Part shown: piece by piece, positions 36,145 through 43,996 of the stretch
Position numbering within the stretch: position 1 is the stretch's first letter
Layout of the letters: the number at the start of each line of letters is the position of its first letter
Origin: Planctomycetota bacterium
GTDB lineage: Bacteria; Planctomycetota; Phycisphaerae; Phycisphaerales; SM1A02
DNA length: 47,932 nucleotides
Reading direction: 5' to 3'
NCBI GenBank assembly: GCA_003671025.1
Contig: QWPW01000027.1
Location: forward strand, 1 to 47,932
Position numbers and translations under genes: made by a program
The notes under the pieces: generated by a model
Told to the model about the DNA's origin: nothing
What the model saw: only the letters and a program-made list of their open reading frames with translations
Database searches by the model: none

Positions 36145-37715
36145 TAATTGACGGTGAAGTTCTCTGGCGGCGGACCGAATACGTCGTTGCCGAAGTTGCG
36201 GTCAAGCAAGAATCCGAAGCCGTACGTCATGCGGAAACCGTTGCGAATCACCGCGAGCGGCACCGCGAAGAAGTTGGTGCCGATGATCACGTGATCATCT
36301 TTCTGCATGTAAATATCGGGCTCCGAGCGATTGCGGATCGCTGCAAGATCGACGCGAATGGTCGCTTCACGATCGCGTCCCACCACGCGCACAAGGTCGA
36401 CGCGGTTGGGAATCGCTGTCGGTGCGAGTCCGCCCGAAGCTGAGACAAATCGACTCAGCGTGAGCCGACCGTTGGTGTTCTCGAGGTTGTAGACACCGAT
36501 GCGATTGATTTCGCCGTCGATGTAGAGGAATCCCGTTTCCGGCGGCTCAACATAAATGCGATCGCTTGGCCGAATCACGATGTCAAGATTGGGATCACCC
36601 TTGATGAGCTGCTGGTAGTCGACCTCAATTACGCGCGTCGCATACATCGATTGCGCGGCTGTCGGTTCTTCGCCGCCTGCGCGCGCAGTCGTCGCGCGCG
36701 TCGCACTACTTCCGCGCACCCAACGACCGGTGGTCGTGTCAAAGGTGAATCCACTCTGCGCCGCTGTTGCCGGCGTTGGTTGCGCCTCAATGGTTGGCGG
36801 GCTCGCGAGATCATCCACATCAACCGGCGGCGCGCTGTCTTGCGCATTCATGCTCGGCACATCGCTCACCATTCCTGGCGCGATGCCACTCGCTGGCGGA
36901 GTGGGCGCGGGCTCTGATGTGGGTGCAGGTTCGGCGGTTGGTGCGAAGGGAGTCGTCGGCGCCGCTTCTGGTTTCTTGCCGCCCTCGAGCTCGTTGATCA
37001 GGTCATCGATGTTGACCGCAGGCTTTTCGGTGGTCGTTGGCTTGTTGCCGATCGGCGAACGGGTCGGTCCATCGGGACCAACTTCGCGCTCGGGATAAAT
37101 CGGATTGAGCGTGTCATCGATCGGCGCGGCACGAATCACCGTGACCCGCTGCGTCGTGGGCAATGTTCCGCCCGCAAGCGCAATCGCTTCGGAGAGACGA
37201 AAGTCTGGCCGCGTCAGCGAGAACACACCGTTGGATTGCACCGATCCAGAAATCGAATACTGAAAACTTTGACCGCGCTCGAGCGAGACCGAGACCACGG
37301 GCTCCTCGAGGATGCGTCCGACTTTTTGGACGATTTCGGCCTGAAACTCTTCAATCGTGAGACCTGCGGCAACGACGTCACCGATTTCTTTGAGTCGCAC
37401 GTTGCCGGTTTGATCGATGGTGCGCTCTTCGACTTCAGGTTGCCCCGGAGTGATGAGCTCGAACACTTCGACGCGGACGACGTCGCCAGGAGCGAGTCGA
37501 TACTTGAGTTCACCAGGAACGAGATCTTCCGCAGTTGGCTTGGCGTAGGTGACGCCATCGAGTCCCTGTCGCTCGATGACATCGAGTCGCGTGATGACGG
37601 GCATCGTCGTCGGCGTGGTCTCGAAGTAACCGGTGCGACTCGGATCCATCCACGAATCGGCTTCACAGCCGAGCAGCGTCGATGCGAGTGCGAGCGCGCA
37701 CACTGCGCGACTCAT
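36144..37715 (-). CDS. Wza-type polysaccharide export lipoprotein with SLBB domains
   Basis: A 523-residue outer-membrane lipoprotein. The start at ATG 37715 puts a lipobox (ALASTLLGC, Cys17) in the right place. An in-frame GTG at 37952 would add 79 residues before it and is unlikely. The mature N-terminus SWMDPSRTGYFETTPT matches planctomycete export proteins. The Poly_export domain (LAPGDVVRVEVFELITPGQP to VSVSLERGQ) is followed by SLBB-like segments. These are split by a long Pro/Ala/Thr-rich insert (about 220-350), which is unusual for Wza. The C-terminal part has YVEPPETGFLYIDGEINRIG. It should form the export channel for the polysaccharide, with the Wzc-like protein at 26805. First gene of the minus-strand run. 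Confidence 0.9.
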   Translation of the reverse strand: MSRAVCALALASTLLGCEADSWMDPSRTGYFETTPTTMPVITRLDVIERQGLDGVTYAKPTAEDLVPGELKYRLAPGDVVRVEVFELITPGQPEVEERTIDQTGNVRLKEIGDVVAAGLTIEEFQAEIVQKVGRILEEPVVSVSLERGQSFQYSISGSVQSNGVFSLTRPDFRLSEAIALAGGTLPTTQRVTVIRAAPIDDTLNPIYPEREVGPDGPTRSPIGNKPTTTEKPAVNIDDLINELEGGKKPEAAPTTPFAPTAEPAPTSEPAPTPPASGIAPGMVSDVPSMNAQDSAPPVDVDDLASPPTIEAQPTPATAAQSGFTFDTTTGRWVRGSSATRATTARAGGEEPTAAQSMYATRVIEVDYQQLIKGDPNLDIVIRPSDRIYVEPPETGFLYIDGEINRIGVYNLENTNGRLTLSRFVSASGGLAPTAIPNRVDLVRVVGRDREATIRVDLAAIRNRSEPDIYMQKDDHVIIGTNFFAVPLAVIRNGFRMTYGFGFLLDRNFGNDVFGPPPENFTVN

Positions 37716-38041
37716 CTGTGTGGCCGTGCGCGTGCGCGCATCGGTGATGGACACGTGTGGTGCCGCCGAACTCTTTGGTGGCGAGTTCAGTCGCGTGGAA
37801 TCTTGATTGCCAAGTTCCTGAGGCACAACTGAACGAGAGAAGATGCGTGCATACTGATTCGAATTCACGATGCGAACTCCGGCGTTGCCGACTGCGCGCA
37901 CTGAACCATCCACCCGGAGGGTCTCGAGACGCGTTGCGTGCCTTATCGGCACGCGACCCGTTTAGGTTTGAGGAATAGGTGAGTCTTCCTTCGAGAGCAC
38001 GTCGACGCCGAGCGACTTCGCTCGTCGAATCCGACCGCGGC
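37716..38041 (-). promoter_or_regulatory. Leader region of the polysaccharide/exosortase operon, with a hairpin
   Basis: This 326-bp stretch lies between pyrB and the Wza-type gene and must hold the main promoter of the long operon. On the minus strand a 7-bp stem GCGTGCC/GGCACGC with a 5-nt loop lies at 37936-37954, followed by GC-rich pairing segments. No sigma-54 or clear -35/-10 pair could be picked with confidence. The frame upstream of 37715 stays open to 37952 but has no good ribosome site. Confidence 0.25.
38002..38028 (-). terminator. Hairpin downstream of pyrB
   Basis: TCGAC and GAGCGA pair with TCGCTC and GTCGA around a 2-nt loop, with a 3-nt bulge (GCC on the plus strand). It lies 14 bp beyond the pyrB stop. 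There is no T-run after it, so this is a possible rather than a firm terminator. Confidence 0.35.
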
Positions 38042-39013
38042 TCAGGTTGCGATTGCACGCAACAGCACCGCCATGCGAGCCGCGACACCGCACGAAACCT
38101 GGGTCATGATCATGCTGTCTTCGAGGTCGTCGGCGACGGCGTCATCAATCTCGATGCCACGGTTGATTGGTCCTGGATGGAGGATCGGAACTCCGGCTCG
38201 AAGGCGGGCGCGACGGGCTGAAGTGAGCCCGAAGGCGGCGCGATAGTCGCTAGCGATGGCGGCACCGGCCGCGCGCTCCAACTGCACGCGAAGCATCATG
38301 ATGGCGTCTATTTCGCCGATGATCGCATCGATATCGTGCGTGATGGTGATGTTTCCGTTGCCGGCTAACTGGTCAAATCCCACGGGAATGAGCGCCGGCG
38401 GACCCACCGCAACAACACGCGCTCCTAGGGCGACCAGTGCGTGAGTTGTCGAACGTGCAACGCGACTGTTGGAGATGTCGCCCACGATTGCGACCCGCTT
38501 TTGCGCGAGGTCGCCCAAGCGCAAACGCAAGGTCAGCGCGTCGAGCAATCCTTGCGTGGGATGCTCGTGACGACCATCGCCCGCGTTGATAACGGGGCAA
38601 CGCACCCGCTGCGCCACCATCGCCGCGCCGCCAGAAATTGCAGTGCGCAAGACGATGACATCGACACCCATCGCCTCAATATTGCGCGCGGTGTCCACCA
38701 GCGACTCGCCCTTGGAGGCGCTCGAGCCGGTCGCGCCGATGTTCACGACCTCGGCGCCAAGGCGTTTGGCCGCGATTTCGAAACTCACGCGCGTGCGCGT
38801 CGAGTCCTCAAAGAAAATGTTGGCAACCACGCGTCCGCGCAACGCCTGTGAGAACGATTGATCGCCCGTCGCCTTGCCACCGACGACCACGGGAAGCATT
38901 CGCTCCGCGGCATCGAGCAGTTCCACGAGTTGCCCCGCGGAAAGCCCTTCAATCGCGAGGAAATCGCGCGCGCGCGTCGAGAGAGACACGGGTTGTCGAT
39001 GGATCAGGCTCAC
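38042..39013 (-). CDS. pyrB: Aspartate carbamoyltransferase, catalytic chain
   Basis: Condenses carbamoyl phosphate with aspartate to carbamoyl-aspartate, the first committed step of pyrimidine synthesis. The carbamoyl-phosphate loop is FFEDSTRTRVSFE (68-80). SKGESLVDT follows, where the mobile lysine binds substrate, then HEHPTQGLLDALT (149-161). At 323 residues it is the normal length. It starts at GTG 39013, with GAGG a few bases upstream. pyrC, often next in planctomycetes, is not adjacent. It uses the product of carA/carB, and carA is at 2278. Confidence 0.96.
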   Translation of the reverse strand: MSLIHRQPVSLSTRARDFLAIEGLSAGQLVELLDAAERMLPVVVGGKATGDQSFSQALRGRVVANIFFEDSTRTRVSFEIAAKRLGAEVVNIGATGSSASKGESLVDTARNIEAMGVDVIVLRTAISGGAAMVAQRVRCPVINAGDGRHEHPTQGLLDALTLRLRLGDLAQKRVAIVGDISNSRVARSTTHALVALGARVVAVGPPALIPVGFDQLAGNGNITITHDIDAIIGEIDAIMMLRVQLERAAGAAIASDYRAAFGLTSARRARLRAGVPILHPGPINRGIEIDDAVADDLEDSMIMTQVSCGVAARMAVLLRAIAT

Positions 39014-39061
39014 GATCCTCAGGATAGCGCGAGGTTGCGGCCACGCGTGTCGCTCGTCGCG

Positions 39062-39127
39062 AGCTCACTCGGCGGAAGTCGTGGTTCACTCGGCGGAGGC
39101 CATGGTTCACTCGGCGGAAGCCATGGC
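39062..39127 (-). repeat. 21-bp tandem repeat carrying three in-frame stop codons
   Basis: Read on the minus strand, ATGGCTTCCGCCGAGTGAACC is followed by ATGGCCTCCGCCGAGTGAACC and a third, more divergent unit ending CCGAGTGAGCT. The period is 21 bp, a multiple of three. Each unit repeats the last codons (Ala-Ser-Ala-Glu-stop) of the gene at 39107, so TGA recurs in the same frame at 39107, 39086 and 39065. The array sits in the 93-bp gap before pyrB. Confidence 0.9.
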
Positions 39128-40612
39128 CGGATCAGCGACCACCTGAAACGAAACCGCAGTGGAAGAGATGGCGCCAGTCGATTCGTCGCGAACTTCCACT
39201 TTGAGGCGATAGCCGCCCACGGTGAGATGCTGCGAAAGCTGCACGATTTCCCCGAGAAAGAACTCGTTTCGCCGCACATCGCTGCTGTCGAGAGAACCGG
39301 TCCACTCGGGGCTGCGCCGCCAGACTTCGACGTTGTCGCGCTCGGTTTCGATGACGATGCGCGTGGCCAAGCGCGTCACAAAACGGCTTTCCTCGAGCGC
39401 GCTGGTGAACCCCGCGACCTCGGAGTAGACGATGAACTTCGGGGTGGTTCCGGCAAGAAACTTGCGATTAGCGATCGCATTGAATCGACCGAAGCTGTCG
39501 ACGCGCGTGCAGAGTTCAACGGTGGGCACGCTCAAACGAGGTCCGCCCGAGAGTGCCGCGACTAACGCTTGCTGCGTGAGCACATCGAACTCAATGGTGG
39601 GCGACTGCAGCGATTGGCCGAGTTTCACAAACGCGCCATGCGCTTTGACCACCCGCTCGCGCTCCGCGGGCAACAGGTCGGCGCCGAAATCTGCGGGAAG
39701 CGTCATCGCTGGATTGGTCACCGCGAGTGCCGCATACGCAATCCACTGCTTCATTGGTGTCGTACTCGTGCTCGCCGCTTGCATCAGGCTCGCGGCGAGA
39801 AGTCGCGAGAGTTCGGTGGCATCAGTGGGGATCACCACTTCTGGCGCGGGAAGTTCGAGCGAACTATTCGCTTGCACTGGACTAACGGCTGCGGGAACGA
39901 GCACGGGTGAAGCGACGGTGGTCGTTGGCGGAAGTGACGCTGTCGCTGTTGGCGTTGTTGTCGTTGGAGTCGTTGTCGTTGGTGTGGCCGTCGTTGCTGG
40001 AACTACCGGAGGCGTCGTCGTCGACGCGCTCGTCGTAGACGGCGCAGTCACCGGCGCGGCCTGCGTGTTCGCAAATGCCTTGTTTTCCGCGGTATTGGTG
40101 AACTCGACCGCCCTGATCTTGTCCGTTGCGGCGGACGCGTTGGTGTTTGCTTGCGTCGTACGCGCGTTGTCTCGCTGCGCCTGCATCGCGGCGAGCGCGT
40201 CCATGTCGGATTGATAGGTCGAGGCCAACGCATCGGCGAGTGCGGGACCTTGCATCGCGGCGACGGCGTTGGGCATCGGTTCATTCGTCGGCGTCGGTTC
40301 GTCGGAGAAGACGACGCGCGGCGGCGCGGAGGATTGTGTTGGCGCGGCGAGATCGTTGAACTGTTGCGTCTCAGTAGTCGTGGTGGGTGCCGCGCTCGCG
40401 TTGGTGTTGGCACTGCGTTGCGCGGTCGAACGGCTCTCACCCATCGACGCGCAGCCGACTCCGAGCAAACTCCACGCGCCAATCATCAGCCACGGCGTTG
40501 CGGCTTGCACTGAAAAACCAAGCGAAATCGGTTGATTCGAGAGAAGTCTCGAAGCACGAACGGTCAAGATGTTTTGTGGCGACGAGCAATCCAACTGCTG
40601 AGAAAAATCCAC
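39107..40612 (-). CDS. Thr/Pro-rich probable lipoprotein of unknown function
   Basis: A 501-residue protein. GTG at 40612 has GGAG 6 nt upstream; ATG at 40486 (residue 43) is an alternative that lies just before the hydrophobic segment. That segment ends in a lipobox (WSLLGVGC), so it is probably lipid-anchored. A long disordered stretch follows, with Thr/Pro runs (TPTTTTPTTTTPTA near residue 210). A folded C-terminal domain of about 230 residues follows (AGTTPKFIVYSEVAGF, then EVWRRSPEWTGSLDSSDVRR, GEIVQLSQHL, GGYRLKVEVRDE). I do not recognise the family. The C-terminal domain looks beta-rich and may bind another envelope component. The last residues are part of a 21-bp repeat. Confidence 0.75.
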   Translation of the reverse strand: MDFSQQLDCSSPQNILTVRASRLLSNQPISLGFSVQAATPWLMIGAWSLLGVGCASMGESRSTAQRSANTNASAAPTTTTETQQFNDLAAPTQSSAPPRVVFSDEPTPTNEPMPNAVAAMQGPALADALASTYQSDMDALAAMQAQRDNARTTQANTNASAATDKIRAVEFTNTAENKAFANTQAAPVTAPSTTSASTTTPPVVPATTATPTTTTPTTTTPTATASLPPTTTVASPVLVPAAVSPVQANSSLELPAPEVVIPTDATELSRLLAASLMQAASTSTTPMKQWIAYAALAVTNPAMTLPADFGADLLPAERERVVKAHGAFVKLGQSLQSPTIEFDVLTQQALVAALSGGPRLSVPTVELCTRVDSFGRFNAIANRKFLAGTTPKFIVYSEVAGFTSALEESRFVTRLATRIVIETERDNVEVWRRSPEWTGSLDSSDVRRNEFFLGEIVQLSQHLTVGGYRLKVEVRDESTGAISSTAVSFQVVADPAMASAE

Positions 40613-41016
40613 GCGAAGCTCCGCTTCTTGAGGCCGCCGTTACCAGCGTCCGTGTTTGATGGTCATCCTGACCGGTCGTGATCGCTCTGCGCAGATGCGC
40701 GCATCGAAGCGCGCATCGCTGTTGCGGGACAAGCCCTGTGCGCCTTCGGAGCTTTCGCCAAGAGACGCGATGGGATGAACGCAACCGCAGGGGCATCGGC
40801 TTTTTTTGGCGATGGAGCGCAGTTTCCCCACCGGGGAAGGAATGCGCAGAGCCATCGAGGCGCGCTTGATCTCGAACGCCGCACGGCTCATGCACGGCTC
40901 ATGCAGCGGACTTCCCCGAATTCAGCGGACACGACTCATCGGCAAGGTTGATTTTGCCAGAAACAGCGTGACTGCCGAATTTTTGGAAGTCCAGAATTTG
41001 AGGAAGTACACAGGGT
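40613..41016. other. Gene-free interval with several small palindromes
   Basis: This 404-bp interval is upstream of the gene at 39107 and downstream of holA. It holds a perfect 12-bp palindrome GATGCGCGCATC (40694-40705) with a related half-site 4 bp on, an inverted repeat TTCCCC-ACC-GGGGAA (40824-40838), an 11-bp tandem duplication GCACGGCTCAT (40881-40902) and a run of seven T at 40801. No open frame is convincing. It probably contains the promoter of the Thr/Pro-rich lipoprotein gene. Confidence 0.35.
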
Positions 41017-42006
41017 TCATCCGCGCGAAGGCGTCGCAACCCGCGTGCTCAGTCCAGTGACGAACGCTTCCAATGTGCGCGAGAGATCGCCGGCCAATCC
41101 GCTCTTCGATCGTCGATCAAGATCGATCGCGTCGTGGAAGAAACGTGCGGCGCGTGCAGGACCAAGAACTCGCGCCGCGCGCAAGGTCGGCGCAGTCGAT
41201 GGACCCCACAACCGCACTTGCCGCGCGACGGCGCTCTCTTGTTGACCTTCGGCCAACATGCGCGCGGCATCGTGCAGTTTGCGCGCAAGATCGACCAGCG
41301 ACCAAATCACCAGTTGCTCGGGAGCCTGCGAAATCTCGATCAATTCGCGCACTTTGCGCAGCGCGACTGCGGGCTTTCCGCTGAGCACAGCTTCTTGCAC
41401 TTCCCATGCGGCTTCTTCGCGCGTCTGTCCCGTGAGGCTGGTCACCAGCGCCTTACTCACGCGGCGCGTTCCCTCTGCGTCACTCGCGAGATACGCGCCG
41501 AACTTGGCGAGTTCGCTGTCGAGACGCGAGAGATCATTGCCCACCCGACTTACCAACGCATCGGCCGCAGCCGAGTCGAGTTCGATGCCGTACGCCTTGG
41601 GCGCGCGTTGAATGCACCACGCTTTCGCCTCACTCGCATCTGGTGGTTCGCACTTGATCACCGCACCAATCTTGGCGACGAGCTTGTCGAGATTTCCCGC
41701 GCGCCACGACTCGCTGCGAAACACCAGCGTCGCTTCGGTCATGGGGCTTTCCGCGTAACGCTCGAGCGCGCGCCGCGTCTCTTCGCCGGCCACAAACTGC
41801 TCCGCCTTATCGAGCACCACCAACTTGTGCGTCGCAAGCAATCCGTAGGTGCGCAGCTCATCGAGCACATCCACCAGCCGCGCGCTCGAGCCATCGAAGT
41901 CAAAGCGCGTGACATCGCCAAACTGCGTCTTGAGCGCATTTTCTAGCTGTTTCACGTGCGCAACGATGCCAAACGAGTCCTTGCCATGCAAGATCACGAA
42001 GCGCAT
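41017..42006 (-). CDS. holA: DNA polymerase III delta subunit
   Basis: The clamp-loader subunit that opens the sliding clamp. I start at ATG 42006 (MRFVILHGKDSFG), which matches the usual HolA beginning; ATGs at 42030 and 42039 add 8-11 residues. The frame extends further upstream, but into the divergent gene. Domains: an N-terminal AAA+-like fold without Walker motifs, as in the family (VVLDKAEQFVAGEETRRALE, TLVFRSESWRAGNLDKLVAK), then the lid region (VGNDLSRLDSELAKFGAYL) and the C-terminal collar helices. At 329 residues it is normal. Divergently transcribed from the histidine kinase gene, with about 90 bp between. Confidence 0.85.
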   Translation of the reverse strand: MRFVILHGKDSFGIVAHVKQLENALKTQFGDVTRFDFDGSSARLVDVLDELRTYGLLATHKLVVLDKAEQFVAGEETRRALERYAESPMTEATLVFRSESWRAGNLDKLVAKIGAVIKCEPPDASEAKAWCIQRAPKAYGIELDSAAADALVSRVGNDLSRLDSELAKFGAYLASDAEGTRRVSKALVTSLTGQTREEAAWEVQEAVLSGKPAVALRKVRELIEISQAPEQLVIWSLVDLARKLHDAARMLAEGQQESAVARQVRLWGPSTAPTLRAARVLGPARAARFFHDAIDLDRRSKSGLAGDLSRTLEAFVTGLSTRVATPSRG

Positions 42007-42097
42007 CGAAGGGGTGAGTGAGCCCGCCATTGCACACATCGTAGAGAGCCGCGCTCGCGCGTGTCGCGTGCTCGTCGGCGCGCAGTAGGATGTGCCA

Positions 42098-43657
42098 ATG
42101 CTCTCGCTTCTCGTCGTGAGGGGTCCCGATCGAGGCCGCGCGTTCCCGCTCCCTGAGTGTGAGCCGCAGCTCATCGGCCGCTCCACCGAAGCGCTTGATC
42201 TCACCGACATTTCGGTCAGTCGCCGCCACGCCGAGCTCACTCCAGAGAATGATCAATGGCTGCTGCGCGACCTTTCCAGTCGTCACGGAACATTCATCAA
42301 CGGCGTGCGTGTGATGGGATCGATGCAGTTGAGCGAAGGCGATCGCGTGCGTTGCGGCGACACAGAGTTGTTGGTGGTGGTCGAAGGTCGCGCGCCGTCT
42401 GTCTTGCGTGACGTGGCGACAACGCACGATGTGTTGCGTGTCAACGCCACCGTTGCGACGAGCGATGATTCGATGGCGCAACGTGAAGCCGCGTGCGTGT
42501 TGGCACTGGCAACGCTCGCCGCTGAACCCACCGATGCCGATGCGTTTCTCGTGGCCGCCACCAAGCAGCTCGCGCGCGATTGTGCCTGTGAAACCAGCGC
42601 AATTCGTGATTTTGAAGGCATGCTCGTCGCGACGCATGAAACACTTGCGCCGCTGGAGTTGGTGCGACGCGCTATCGATTCGGGTGAGTTGCTCACGACG
42701 CAAATGGTCGTCGATGGTGGCGCGCGCGCGACGCTGTTCATCGTTCCGCTGATCACGCATCGCTCTATTCGCGGCGCGTTGGTTCTGCAGCGCGCTTCTC
42801 TCGCTGCTCCGAATCAAATGGAAATCACACTGAGCACGCGCGCGGCGGAGATCACATCGCTCGCACTCGCCGCACGCCAGCAACAACAAACTCACAGCAC
42901 GCAAGAACGACTGGCGATGATTGGTGAGACCGTGGCCGCGCTCAGTCACTCGATCAAAAACATCTTGCAAGGGCTGCGTTTTAGCGCCGACGCAATTGAC
43001 CTCGCACTCTCGCGCGGCGAACTGACCAAAGCGCAAGAGGGCTGGCCGATTCTGCAACGCAATCTCGATCGCATCCATGCGCTGGTGCTCAACATGTTGG
43101 CTTGGACCAAAGAGCGGCCACTCGAGCCAGAGCCCACCGATCTCAACGACATCGTGCGTGAAGTGCGCGATTTGCTGGCGCCGATGGCGGCGCGACGACG
43201 CGTTGGTATTGCGTTAGTCCTCGACCCCGCTCTCACGCTGGTCTCCATCGATGCGGCCGCGATCCATCAAGCGCTCAACAACCTGACCATCAACGCGATC
43301 GAGGCAAGTCCCGAGCGCGTTGGACTCATCACGATTCGCACGCGCACCGACTCTGCGCGCGATGAAGTTTCGCTCAGCGTGAGCGACAACGGCGAAGGCA
43401 TTCCTGATCCTGTGCGCGCGCGATTGTTTGAGCCATTCGTCTCCTCCAAGGGTCAGCGCGGAACGGGCCTCGGTCTCGCAGTCGCACGCAAGATTGCGCA
43501 GCGTCACGGCGGCCGTCTTGAAGTCGTCTCGACCTCGCCGCGCGGAACGGAGATTGCGCTGTCGCTTCCCGTGGTCAGCGAGGAGTTCGATCCGAGCGCA
43601 ACTCGCGCTCCCCGCAGCAGCGAAACCGGTGAATTTGGCTGGAAATTTGGCCCGTGA
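42098..43657 (+). CDS. Sensor histidine kinase with N-terminal FHA domain
   Basis: A 519-residue soluble kinase. ATG at 42098 has AGGA 7 nt upstream and is preferred over GTG at 42092. The FHA domain (residues 5-90) carries the phosphothreonine-binding pattern: LIGRS, SVSRRHAEL and SSRHGTFINGVRV. A GAF-like domain (about 130-255) follows. The kinase core has the phosphorylated His284 in AALSHSIKNILQG, the N-box NNLTINAIEAS, G1 SDNGEGIP and G2 GQRGTGLGLAVARKIAQRHGG. There is no membrane helix, so it senses an internal signal, perhaps phosphoproteins made by Ser/Thr kinases. No response regulator is adjacent. It could be bound by a partner encoded elsewhere. Confidence 0.92.
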   Translation: MLSLLVVRGPDRGRAFPLPECEPQLIGRSTEALDLTDISVSRRHAELTPENDQWLLRDLSSRHGTFINGVRVMGSMQLSEGDRVRCGDTELLVVVEGRAPSVLRDVATTHDVLRVNATVATSDDSMAQREAACVLALATLAAEPTDADAFLVAATKQLARDCACETSAIRDFEGMLVATHETLAPLELVRRAIDSGELLTTQMVVDGGARATLFIVPLITHRSIRGALVLQRASLAAPNQMEITLSTRAAEITSLALAARQQQQTHSTQERLAMIGETVAALSHSIKNILQGLRFSADAIDLALSRGELTKAQEGWPILQRNLDRIHALVLNMLAWTKERPLEPEPTDLNDIVREVRDLLAPMAARRRVGIALVLDPALTLVSIDAAAIHQALNNLTINAIEASPERVGLITIRTRTDSARDEVSLSVSDNGEGIPDPVRARLFEPFVSSKGQRGTGLGLAVARKIAQRHGGRLEVVSTSPRGTEIALSLPVVSEEFDPSATRAPRSSETGEFGWKFGP

Positions 43658-43754
43658 GCAAACGAAGCGAACACATTGCGTCGCTCGCGGCTCTTCGTGA
43701 ACTCACGCCGAGTTCGCTGCGCAGCGGAGCGGACCTGACCGAGTCGCGGAAAGT

Positions 43755-43772
43755 TTCGCAAAGGTTTGCGAA
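43755..43772. promoter_or_regulatory. Perfect 8-bp inverted repeat
   Basis: TTCGCAAA-GG-TTTGCGAA lies about 100 bp after the kinase stop and 225 bp before clpP. Without a T-run it is more like an operator than a terminator. Confidence 0.35.
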
Positions 43773-43899
43773 GTTCTAGGCTTCGCGAGCCGATCAACGG
43801 CGCACCGATACTATCCGCGCCCTGCTGCAATTGGCAGAGTGCGTTGCGTACGCTTGCTCCGCGCCGCACTCGTGCATCGACGGCGCATTATGAATGACG

Positions 43900-43966
43900 T
43901 TTGACAGATGTTGACCCCCGACTGACATTGATTCTTTCTCGAGAATCTTCTCCTGAGAATCTTCTC
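43900..43966 (+). promoter_or_regulatory. Putative clpP promoter with repeated TGAC boxes and a duplicated leader
   Basis: TTGACA (43901-43906) matches a -35 box; 17 bp on, GACATT is a weak -10. TGAC recurs at 43895, 43902, 43912 and 43923. TTTGACA-GAT-GTTGACC (43900-43916) resembles the heptad repeat bound by CtsR in Firmicutes, with three mismatches. Downstream, GAGAATCTTCTC is present twice (43941-43952 and 43955-43966), within TTCTCGAGAA. Control of clp genes by a heat-shock repressor is known in other phyla; CtsR itself is not expected here. Confidence 0.4.
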
Positions 43967-43996
43967 TCAAGGCTCTCCGCCTAAGGCCCTCCGCGC

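Noticed and set aside
37860-37980. Segments on the minus strand (AAACC ... GGCACGCAACGC ... CTCCGGG) recalling a cyclic-di-GMP (GEMM) riboswitch
   Set aside because: Tempting in front of a polysaccharide operon, but the second half of the consensus (tetraloop-receptor helix) is missing and pairing is inconsistent. A covariance-model search (Infernal, GEMM-I/II) would decide.
43820-43860. A GCCCTGCTGCAATTGGCAGAGTGCG stretch reminiscent of the 5' part of a tRNA
   Set aside because: No matching acceptor, anticodon or T-arm follows; a tRNAscan-SE run would settle it.
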